A stretch of DNA of 64,000 nucleotides from Psococerastis gibbosa (Eukaryota; Arthropoda; Insecta; Psocodea; Psocidae): positions 26,934,290-26,998,289 of the forward strand of contig OZ020489.1 in NCBI GenBank assembly GCA_963971405.1, given 5' to 3'. Under the pieces are notes generated by a model. It saw only the letters and a program-made list of their open reading frames with translations, was not told where the DNA came from and searched no databases. Position numbers and translations under genes: made by a program. Below, piece by piece: positions 15,001 through 27,000 of the stretch (its first letter is position 1; the number at the start of each line of letters is the position of its first letter).

Positions 15001-18000
15001 CTTGTCTTTGGTATCCGAGGTTATAAGACTGTTGTCGGCTATGTGAAAGTATTTCTTGATCTCAAGAAATCGGTCACGGCTCATAGCTTCATATACAATT
15101 TTCTGCCCCAAATCTTCATCGACAGACCAATAATATCTAGCACGAGGTAGGGTATGGTACCCTGAAAACAATAAAATTGCCATAAAAGTGCGGAGCTCAG
15201 TTGGAGTTAACAGAAAATTCTGATTGTTTTTTTGTCCCGCATACAATTCACTTTGTTGGGCTAAATATTGTATATCACTTTCAGTGATCATAATCTCAAA
15301 TATTTCCCGAGGAGACTTGCCACCAATAGAGTTGCGAACATCGTCTATAGTGTGGCCATATTTAGCATGGTCTGATGGGGCGTCCAAGTCAAGATCTTTT
15401 CGCCATTTTGGAGGCACCTTACTCTTTTTGTAAATGTCCCTCACACTTTCTGAAACCACATTATTTTCAAGAGCTCCTGGGTCATCTTGATCGGTTTCTT
15501 TGGTAACGTCCGCTTCATAATGCCCAATATTAATTTCAATAGTTCCTGGAACATCATTGGGCAAGTTATTGCATGTCATCAGATCTTCGTCGTCAAAATT
15601 TTCGTCATCGGTTAAAGGGTCGACATCAGGAGGTACAATATTTATGTCGATTTCATTCTCAGAGAGGAATTCATCATCATCAAAAATCGCTTCAATCGCT
15701 TCCTCTAACCCTTTAAAATTGTTTCTACCACTAAAAACCAGTCGACGTGACATTTTTATATCTGTAATAAAATAAAAACAATAAACATAAGATGAAACGT
15801 GTGATATCATATAGACCTAATGTCCCCAAACGAGGACAGTCAACTTTTCAAGACAGTAGAATAATAATTATTGGCTTTTTAGTAATAATGCTTACCTTAT
15901 ATATGTAACTGAAGACTTTTTAGCATAAAACTTATAAAATTCGAAGAATATACTAAAAACAACTATGTATAAATAATAATTTCCGCGCTATCAGCAACTG
16001 AAAATAAATCAATTAAAATTGGAAGGACACAATTTCAAAACAATGCAGCAGACGCCATTTTGTTCGTGGCAGAAGGCGTGGCCCAAGTTTAAACAACACG
16101 AAAAACTACAATTTCCCTCTAAAATTCAAATATTTTTTGAAAAAATCCCAAATTATTGTCGGCTTGTTTTTTGTCCCCATATGGGGACATTAGGATCAAA
16201 TGGGTTAATAGATTTCTATAAAAAGAAAAATTCTAATTTCCGTCAATGTCATTTGCATTCTGCAATGCGAGGTCGGTGGAACCGCCACCTAAGTCTTGAA
16301 TGTCTGCTACCACGTCACTGGTTTTGGAAATAGCCCTAGCCGGTCAATGGAATGGGCCATACAAGTCGGTGCCACTGCATGCCCCCCCCCCCCTATCGGT
16401 CAACGGCCCTACTGCGAACACGATAACATGTTACATGCGTTAATTGTTCACTGAGCAATAATTGCATTAAAATTCAGGAATGGTTCTTGGACATCATTAG
16501 TATGCATGGCTAACTTTCCTTCGTTAACATTTAGTAAGACTGTGAATTGCAGATATTTTTCTAAATTATCCCCTATGTGGAGCATACGCAGCCCGGTCGT
16601 GACTCGACTGTTCCATGTCATTGCGTGTCTATGCATTGTTATATTGTAACATCATCTCTCCGTTAAATGTAACAGTTCCTCGTACTACTCTGCAAGGACC
16701 TTATTATTATAGTAATTACTTTTTTAAACTTACACAGGGTTTGTCCGGAAAGTAGTAAACCTGCTTTTTTTACAAAATTTATTGAACATACTACGTACAA
16801 CTTAATATCCTTCAAAATAACAGCCTTTCGCTTCCAATATATTTTTGCTAATGTGGTTCCCATGCTGTTTAAGCTCCCTGGAACTCCTCTGCCGGAGTAC
16901 TGTGCTTCGTCGTAGTAACTTGGACGTTCTCCGGGGTACCTAGATGAGCTCCCTTTTCTGTCGATGTAATAGAAAGAAGTCCGCTTTGGCTAAGTCTGGA
17001 CTGTAGGGTGACTGGGGAATCGTTTCGACACCAATCCGAGTCAAGTAGAAGGTGACAACAAAGGCTGATTGAGACGGCGCATTATCCTGATGCAGTTTCC
17101 ATGACGCTCGAATCTATTTTCGGACGTGGGTGACTAGGTGATTCAATCTTCGAAGCACTTCCTTATAAAATTTAGCATTGGCAGTCTGGTCAGGGGGTAC
17201 AAGCTCGTGACCGGTATAAAATCCCCTTAACATCAATAAAGACTCCATAATTAGGCTCATTACTTTCCGGACAAACCCTGTAGGCTAGTACAATCCATGA
17301 AAGACGAGATGGCTAAGCTCGTTACTATCTTTTCTAGTTTTCCACTCGCATTTAATGTATGGAGATTATGAGGTAACAAGGTGACCGACCATTCATTAAA
17401 AAAATCAAATCCCTTGAGCAATTGTCACATGCTTAAAGTCAGAAGACAGATCGGAGATAATTCTCGGCTGGCTGAATATGTTGTTTAGTAACTAATTGGG
17501 CTCTATATTAGGGAGGTATTGTCATCCGCCATTTTGAATCCATTTTAAAGTCTGGTGTATAAACAAAGCTTGGCTTACTTGACTTAATTAGGCGCGATCA
17601 GCCCAGGGGGACTTTTGGCCGCTCTGACGATTTCCCTCCATCTTTGCCGATCCTCAGCAGCCGCTGATAAGCAAAGCATTGGGTGTTTACCTATTTATTA
17701 TAGTATATAGTGCCTTAGTAACTAACTTACTCTTGGGGTTAAAAATGTAAACAAAACCATTTTGAATTGGATGTTCCATTTATACATTTACCTGTTTACA
17801 TTTTTAACCATACTAAACGCCACCGTATTAAATATTCTTGGTCAGTAGCGTGGGACAGGCATGGCAAATTTCATCAAAATCCATGGACTAGTTTGCTGAC
17901 AAATCGACAGACTGGCTGTAAAATTGTAAAAACCACTTTTTTGGTTCCTGTTACCTCAAAACGTATAAATCATTGGCGTAAATAGGGGGGTCCTGGGGGC

Positions 18001-21000
18001 GCCTTGGCCCCCAGGATTTTTGTTGACGAAGACTGAAAGGGAAATTAATTCTTAGTATGCTTATTTTACATGAAAAAAATCAACATTTTGACCAAATACT
18101 TTCACAAAAAATATATTATTACTAAAAATGCTTAAAGCCCCAATACTTCAGAGCTATTTTTTTTCCAAATTTTTCTCCGGGGGAATCGGACCCCGGACCC
18201 CCTCAATGGTAGGTAGATATGGTAGATTTATTCGTCGGTAAAATCTCAACTGTACTGCCTGCAAAATGCGTAAAACGTCCCTAATTTGGGCCTATTCATC
18301 AATTTTTTTTCTCCGGGGGAGACCCCGGGCCCCCCTTTCTCCAGGGTAGACCATTTGTAAAACCTCACTAATTTGAGCCCATTTATCAATTTTTTTTCTC
18401 CGGGGTATCAAAGTCTTGTGGTCCTAAGGCCCCCCCCCCCCCAGAAATTTTGGGAATTTACGCCAATGGTATAAATCCGGTGAAATCTCGAAATTGGTCA
18501 TTTCTGCCATCACGAAGCTTTCCTTAGGCGCCGATTCCACCGACTAAATACAAAAACGATGACGTGGTAGCAGACATTCAAGATTAGGCGGGGTTTACAC
18601 CGACCTCGCATTGCAGAATGCAAATGACATTGACGGAAATTATAATTTTTCTTTTTATAGAAATATATTAAAATGTTTGTACTTAACATATCCCATGACG
18701 CCATTTTTTAATTTTAGTTTGTTTGTGATTTTACTGTATGATCATTGTTCAATTTTAACTATGGAATAGAGGAAAACAAACATTTCCGTCAATGTCATTT
18801 GCATTCTGCAATGCGAGGTCGGTGGAAACCCCGCATAAGTCTTGAATGTTTGCTACCACGTCACCGTTTTTGTATCTAGCCCTTGCCGGTCGGTGGACTC
18901 CCCGCCTAATACTAACGTACAAATAGGAAAGCAATAATTCAAACTAATAACTTGACAATAAACCAGAATTGAAATGGAATGTTCCAGTGGGAAGAGTCAT
19001 TCTAACGACACAGCTATTCAAGGCGGGGCGTAACATGCAATTTACCCGTATATCGTCAATTTGTCTGTGTTAAAATTTATTTTAGTGAGTGCTAACTTGC
19101 TTTGATGCATATACTGCAGCCTACAGTGCCATATTACAAATTTTTGTTTTACTATTAAGTATTTACCGAGATATTAGCTTATAGTACCCTGTTACTGTAT
19201 ATTGCATGTTATTTGTATAAAATAAAATCCTACAAGCCATTACGGTTTGACAGGGGTAAATCGTATAATAGGCAATTACCTGCAATTTTAATAGTTTTAT
19301 TTTCATGTATAATCTGATGAAGCCTGACTCATAGTGGCATAACAGTTGTTTTCTGTTAAATGCGTAGCCTTGCCTAATCAATGAGCCTATTGACGATATA
19401 TTAGATCATTTCGTTTTTGTACACGAGTCGAGACCTTGATGTAACTTAATGCATACCACGTACATTGAGCCCACATTTTCACAGTTAACAATAGTTGACA
19501 TTCATGAGGTATGTAGCCAACTCATTGCTGGGAGTGACTATTTATTCACGGTACCAAAACCTAAACTCTTTTCGATGTCGTTAATTATTATACTAAACTA
19601 TTACGATGATAGATATAAAATTGAACAGCCCGATATTGATACTAATACGATTCATTAACATTGCATTGAACCATTAGCCTTTAATTCATACGGATACAAT
19701 GAGCTTAGATGTACCATTCCGCGTCACTTAGGCGGGGTTTCCACATACATCAATGGTCAATGGTAAATATGGTTTTTTAGCAGACATTAAAGACATACTA
19801 AAAATGTCTGCTACCACGTCAAAACCATATTTACCATTGACCATTGATGTATGTGGAAACCCCGCCTTAAATAGATTTCCCGATAAACTACAAGGTTTCT
19901 GTTCTATATGGGTTTTGAAGAAACAGCTTACAGACCTCACAGTTTCATTATTTTAAAATAGATATCCCGATGAACTACAAGGTTTCTGTTCTATATGGGT
20001 TTTGAAGAAACAGCTTACAGAACTAACAGTTTCAATATTTTAAAATAGATATCCCGATGAACTGCAAGGTTTCTGTTCTATATGGGTTTTGAAGAAACAG
20101 CTTACAGACCTAACAGTTTCATTATTTACTGAATATAACTGAAACCACCCTAGCGGAGTTAAGAGGGTTTTACACTCAACAAGGGGCACATTATGGCAGT
20201 ATTATATGGAGTATATAACACTGACTTTTAAATTAACTTTTGGTTGAAGAGGCAACCTCCACGTTATAACTGAAATTAGGGGATATGGAAAAACTGGACT
20301 TGGTGGGTTAAGACGACGCCCCGGTTAGGCGTAGATAGTGGCTTCGAATCCTGCCAAGTCCAGTTTTTTCATATTCTCTAATTTCAGCTCAACTAGGGCT
20401 CTTATTGTAAGGCGCTGATTCCACCAACGTCAATAGTGATATTAAATGTTTTGTGACGTGGTAGCAGACAGTTTTAGCCATACTAAAAATGTCTGTTACC
20501 ACGTCAAAAACATTTAATATCACTATTGACGCTGGTGGAATCGGCGCCTTAGGCAATTTTAATTGATTAAGGTTTACTCAGGATAATTTTCACTTATTAT
20601 TACCGGATAAGTTATTGTTTTCCGTTGGTGCTAGCCCTGCTGTGCTGTTGACAGACATAGTTGAACCATCTGCGAGTGCGTCCTCGCGTAAAGAACATCT
20701 GAGTACCTAGGTGTGTCTAAATGATGATGCAGTAGGTTACCTACAGAGTACAGGTGAGGATGACCCTATTCTTTCTTGAGGCGCCGATTGTTTTGATTCT
20801 GTTATAAAGTATAGTGATTTCGAGACGACCATTAGCCCTAGCATATGGCAAACGTATAGATAGATTGTAATCTGTTTGAGCGACCCCTGCCGGTTCAGGT
20901 TAACCTTGAAATTTACAGTTACCGTAGGTAACAGCCTACGGTTCCTGGTTAACGCCCATAATTGGTACAATGTGGCATTACTTAGATGTTTAAGGACACA

Positions 21001-24000
21001 TTTTAAGGAACAGCTTTCGAAATAGCTTATAACTGCTAATTGGAATTACCATTCAGCCTAATTGACAGTTTATCAAACTTAATTCGAATGAGCCCTTATA
21101 AAGTATGATGTAATTGCAATTTACACTTTTCTAGTCTAACTTACAGTCGTCCTTAGTAGTAGTATGGTTTCTTAAACGTTTTGCAGCCAAGGACCCCTGC
21201 TGTCAAAAAATATTTTTGGAAATTGAAACAAAAACCTCATTTATATTATCCAAAATGCTTTTATTGGCCTTTGATACTAATTTAACGAGGGGCTGCTGTT
21301 TGGCGGACACATGATAAACATGCCCCTGAAGGGTCTTTGGGCCCCACCTTAAGAAACCCTGCTGTGTTGGATGACCAGACGCACTCTTATCATGGGTTTA
21401 CACTTTATTGTTTTATTTTTTTAAGTTGCAAAAAGTGATAAATTTACGCTTAAATTTAAATATTTGCACACTCTTTTACTGTCTATTCCCCTTTTGACAT
21501 AATTACTTTACTTTAACTTTGTCCCTTTGTCGCTCCCACGGGGTCGGCGGCACGCATCTTCAAATCCAGGTGTTTTTTCTTTTTCCTCTTGACAAAACCA
21601 TGGGCCCTGAGGTCCTCCTAGTTTCTAAGTCTTGGTCGTCCTGGTGATCTTTCGGCATGCATTAATGATTCCATAATACAATCGTAGTACATTTTCTACT
21701 ACATTTTTATTCCGTTCACGGACATCGTTAGTTATGAGCCGTGCTTAGCTTCCGCTGTTTAAATGCAATTCCGCCGCCAATGACTGTATAGCTGCTGCCA
21801 GGCTGTACATTAGTCGTATGTACTATTCTGTAACTGTCATTCCCATGTGGTGCCCATAAGAATCAAATACTTTCTCCCCATTTATTTGGTATTGCCGTCT
21901 TTGGAAGAAAGAAGACGGAGGTCATCGACTTCCCGTGAATGGTTGTAGTAAAAGTGTATGTGTGTGGCGTGCTAGATACCTGGAAATCAAGGTCATCTTC
22001 GTCATCTTCTGTGTACTAACTCTTCCTCCATGATTAGGCAGGGCTTCAGTTTGGAGTTCCAATATAGTTCTATGACAGATAATTAATTGGCATTTTCAAA
22101 AATCTTATATTAGAAAAAGCCACAATATTTTGACTCTGAATGGTGTTGTGTTGAATTAGTGGTAACGAGTAACGTGACATCCTTAAACCAATGACGTCCC
22201 TTGTTTCAGACACGTTCTTTCTGTACACTATATAAAAAATTTCGACCATCCGGACCATCACCAAGCTTTCCTTATTCTAACAAATAAATAGGAAAGAAAA
22301 GAAAAAACGGGTACGAGTGAATAAAGCATGTCTTCCTATTTATCAGATATGGTGGAGAAATGGTACCTTAATACGTAATGGTAAATAAATTAGGCTTCAT
22401 CAATTATTCAATCGTCCAGATTTGGTAGACTAATAAACAAAACTATCTATGTAAATATAATAATAATAATGGCATGGTGTGCAATGCACATGTTTTATCA
22501 GGGTGTAGTCAAGGGAGGAGGGCTTACTGAAATGCAGTTAAAAATTAAATAAATCTAGTGACTTACTTGACTTATGGTGGCTCCATCGGCCCGTGAGGAC
22601 CTCTCGCCTGTCGCACCAAGCCCCTCCAAAGCGCGCGATTCCCCGCTAACTCCCTCCATGTGTCGAAATGGATGCTGCAGGCTCTCAAATCCTCGGAGAG
22701 CTGGTCCGACCATCTTTTCCTAGGTCGCCTAATCTAATACCGGTACTAAAAAAATTAAATCAAATATTCACAAAAAATAGAAATATTGTATGTCAAAAAA
22801 ACTATTTTTTTTAATGCCCCCTGAGTCCCTCTGTGAGCCCTTTTATTAATAAGTCTTCGTCTGTAAAATCTATAGTTTTTTTTTACTTTAAAAATGCTAG
22901 GATAGTATCGCAGTCCCCAGACTACAAATAAAAGGACCACCAGACAGCACTGCAAATCGTTGATTATTGCGTTTCATGTAGGCTGTATAGACGTACGAAA
23001 CCCACCGTGGGATCAGGCACAATATACTGTACCTGAACAAAATTGAGGAGACAACTGTATGATTAGACCGGGCCCTCTCTCTATTGAGCCGACCTCCGGC
23101 TCGCCTGGTATGCCAATAGCTCCCGGCTATAACTATCTTCGTAGGAATTTCCGATCCTACTACTACTTCGTAGGTATTACTTGTGTCTACGGAAACCTGG
23201 TCACCATATCCCAAACAACTTGTTATCGCCAGGCAATACACCTGCTCCGTCCACAAGTCTTCATTTTTAATATCACACTTTAGTACTTTATTAGATGAAA
23301 TTCCGCCTAAAGCGCATTTGCCACTGATCTAGTTAGCATTCGCATAACTAGATGGTGATACATTGTGATTATGATTCGAAAGTTTTGCCCCTGAAGTGGG
23401 AAACTATACCAAACCAGCTTGTTTCTAAAATCTACACTAGTAGTAGTACTTTGCGAGCCTTCACTGCCACTATTGATACAACTTTTTAATAATCAATTCT
23501 TCATGGTTCTCGCCAATTAATTTGATCGCTGCATGTTCAAAATGGCGGCACCACAGTAAACTTCCAACCTTTTTGTCCCCATTTTCCTCCCAATCAAAAA
23601 TCATCGTCGACAAATTTATTTTAAAAATAATCTAGGAACACGAATGCCAAATATAGTAAATTTTGAAATGTGCGACCTGTAGACGCAGATACGGAGAAAA
23701 ACAAATTCGGCCTGTCTCGAAACGGAGCCCGGAGGCGCTTTACTCGGTCAGATACAGTAGGCACAGTAGCTAATAAACAGGTTTGTCTTCAATGGCTCCA
23801 ACCTAGAATATCTGCTCCCCCTTCTTCACCCTTACTAATAAAAGCCACTCAACCATACTCAGGTGTGTAGACCCCACCCCACCACACAAGCTTTGGATGG
23901 GGTGGATATGTCTTGTATGATGTATGCAATATTACTTCTTCTTCTTCTTCTTCTTCTTCTTGAGTTGCAATCTAGGGATTGGTTTGCAGCGGATGTTGTA

Positions 24001-27000
24001 TTTTTCTCCTCCCCTCTTGTCTGTTTTGTGCGGTCCTTTTCAGTTCTTTGTAGGTGTCGCACCCTAGGTCCTTAATGACATCCTCTAGATACTCCTTCGT
24101 CTGTCCTCTTGAGTTGGTGCCTACAACCATACCCTCTTGAGGAGCCCTTCGTGTCTCAGAATATGTCCCATCCATTTGCCTCTTCTTGTTGATATGGTGG
24201 CCATAATAGCTCTTTTTTCATTTATTCTATGGAGCACTTCTTCGTTGGTTATGTGGTCTCTCCATATTACTAGTGTCGTCAAAATTACTCAAGGTCCTTT
24301 TATTGTAACTTATAACTCATACTGTACATTTTGGAAATTCATTTCTTTCTTTCTTTTCTATTCGATTGGCCCCCAATTATCGAACTTTATGAGTACAAAA
24401 AAACTGGTTGATATGGGCGTCCGGAAGTAGAAGCTCGAAAACTGGCACCAATCGGTGCTATTGGTAGTAAGGGATGTGTCGTTTTTAATAGCTCTACAAT
24501 AGATATTTCCTGGAAAATTCGACTTTGCACCAAAAACTGTGGTGTGGGTGTCCGATTCGGTATCTTTCATTCTTTCAGTGCCCGGCATTATGGCAAATCC
24601 CTGCTGAAGGTCAGGCTGAGGCTTGTCCAGACCAGGAGGTCAGCTAACCGGCTAACTTGCTTTCTTTTGCTTGCAGGGAGCCCTTGGGCAGTGTCTGTCT
24701 CCGGGGGAGGCGCAATGACTGTCCTAGGGGAGGCGGTGAAGCTCGTCGCCGCGGGTACCCCAGCCATCTTCCATCTGGCGTCACCTGGTTTCTCCAAAGC
24801 AGACTTCGACGTCACCGTTACTGGTAAGTATAGCCTCTTCGAAAGGCATGTAAAGCAGGCGGTCCCGGGCCTTCCTAGTTGAGTGTACGAGAGGGCTTTA
24901 TAACCCTAACTCCGCTAGGTTGACTTCGTAAAGGAACAAAAAGTTAATTTTTTTTTCTTATTTGCACTGAACACATTTTGCACTGATACATACATACATA
25001 CCGTACAGTAAGTTGTTATTATATTAAGTGGCTAGTATAGCCTCTTCTGACTATTGTGGCCAATCGGTGATAGTGACTGCCACATATTATGTATCAAAAT
25101 GTCGAGAAATATTTATTTTATTGCTAAAATCTCTTTTCTAGCTCTACAATAAGTATTTATATGATATTTGACTACATACAAAAAACCAGTGGCGTTGGTG
25201 TCCCGCGAGATGGGCGACTCCGATTGGGCCTTAGCTATAAAGCACGATAGAGCTACCTCCGATCGTTTTTTTGTTATTTTTAACTTTTAGACAAGGCTAA
25301 TGTAACTTATACTGAAAGTTCAATCTAGGCTATTTTATTCTTCATAAACTGATAAGTGCCAACTCAGATTGCCGCAAAGAGAACTGGTATAATTGAGCTG
25401 GTTGCTGTATGCAGGGCCGTGCCGTCCATTGAGGCAATGAGGCAGCCGCTTCAGGCGCCACGCTGCGGGGGGCGCCAAATTGGACAAAAATGTATCCTAA
25501 ATATACCTTCTAGATTTTCTTTTTATTGAAAACAAAAATTTTAAATATTGACATGAATGCAATATAAAAAAGAATAAAATTTAAAATAATTGTAAAACTC
25601 AGAACTAAACAAACTATTTCAAACTTTTTGGCGGCTTTTCAGTCGATACTCGATAGGTAAGTGTTTCTTGTTTACGCGTGTCGCGTGGTATCATGTTTGT
25701 TTACAAATGGCGCTTGGTTAATTTTTAAAGGCCCAAATTGGTGTTTTTTTATTTTCTTGCGAAAAATATCTTTGTGTTAAATTTAAATTTAGCTTCCTCC
25801 CCTAATACTCTGCCCTTCCCAATGCCCCAGTGACTGGTGAGTGCTTTCCGACCCCGTTGGGCTGACTTAAATACAAAGTACAAATCCTCTATACAGACGC
25901 CGTGGGTAGCTTTTGTGAACAATTACCTTACCTAGCTACATACTGTATAAAGTATAACTTATGGTAAGTAAATTTGAGCAGTAGGCTACATATAGTATAT
26001 GTATTTATTTATGTATGTAGCTATGCTATTGCATATTTCAGTGAAGGAAGGGTAGCGCGTTTGCCTTGTACACTACAATAGCTAATTTATTTACTGTAAG
26101 TATTTAGGCATTCATTGCCATGGTTGCCGGTTTCCATTGGCTAGTATCTGTACTGTATGTGTGGGTGTGCATGCACTATGCACGTAGAGCTAAAGCCTAA
26201 ACTAATGGATGGATTTTGATCAAACTTCACACATATATTAAGGGACACGAGCACAAAACAGAAGGATTGCAAATTTCACTGCCCCCAAAAATCAGGTTTT
26301 CAATTTTTTTTCCTAAAAAACGGCTCTAACGATTTTGATTAAATTTTAAGAGATGTTAGTCATAAAAATCAATAAAAATACCAAAGTCACTTCCTCCAGA
26401 AAATTTGTGTAATTCAGAAAATAATTTATTTCAGTGCAAGCATGTCAGAAAAACGTGGAAAATTGTCCGGATATCAGAACAAGCTAAAACGACAGAAGAG
26501 AGAAGAAGAAAATATAAAGTTGAGTAAAGCTATGAAGGCCTTCACCAGCAACAATAATTCAACCGAAGAATCGCCTGTGATATTGAATTGTCACGCATCC
26601 GAGCCGATAAATGATGATACACCATCGGGACCATCCAGTTCTAACGAAGTCTCTGAATTAAGTTCTGACCCAGCCTTATGGGGATTTTCAATTACTTCGG
26701 CAATTCGTCAAATATTGGTAGAAAGGGGCCCGCAACAAGTACGACAATTCCAATTTCCAGCCAACAGCTCAAAACGTAGATTTGTAGCATCAAATTATGA
26801 GATGGTTTTGCAAAATGGCGAAGTTGTACAAAGAAATTGGCTCATTTATTCTGTTTCAAACGACTCCGTGTTTTGTTTCTGTTGCAAACTTTTTGATCAG
26901 TCAGACGTCTCTCAATGGCCAAAAGCAGGCTTTTCCGATTGGCAGAATATTGGCAGAACCCTCAAGTCTCATGAAAAATCGAAATACCACAGGGATGCCT

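Larger units (their letters stand above)
13457..16358. mobile_element. Foldback element copy F, nested and split by piggyBac
   Basis: The outer arms pair perfectly over long stretches: GGTGCCCATTCCATTGACC at the left and its complement at 16,340-16,358. The word TGACGTGGTAGCAGACATT lies at about 13,499-13,519 and its complement at about 16,297-16,315. A second, inner foldback (13,528 to 16,289, arms with ACCGACCTCGCATTGCAG) sits in the loop, and the piggyBac element sits in the inner loop. The outer ends are a mutated form of the family end GGCGGGGATTCCACC. Confidence 0.75.

Noticed and set aside
13226-16575. LTR retrotransposon (two long direct repeats around a transposase)
   Set aside because: The repeats lack TG...CA ends, there is no primer-binding site or gag-pol, and the enclosed gene is piggyBac with its own TTAA duplications.
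19869-20127. CRISPR-like array
   Set aside because: The 87-bp units are contiguous, with no unique spacers, in a eukaryotic intron; it is a minisatellite.
22897-23256. 119-residue minus-strand ORF
   Set aside because: No recognisable domain or splice context; the length is compatible with chance.
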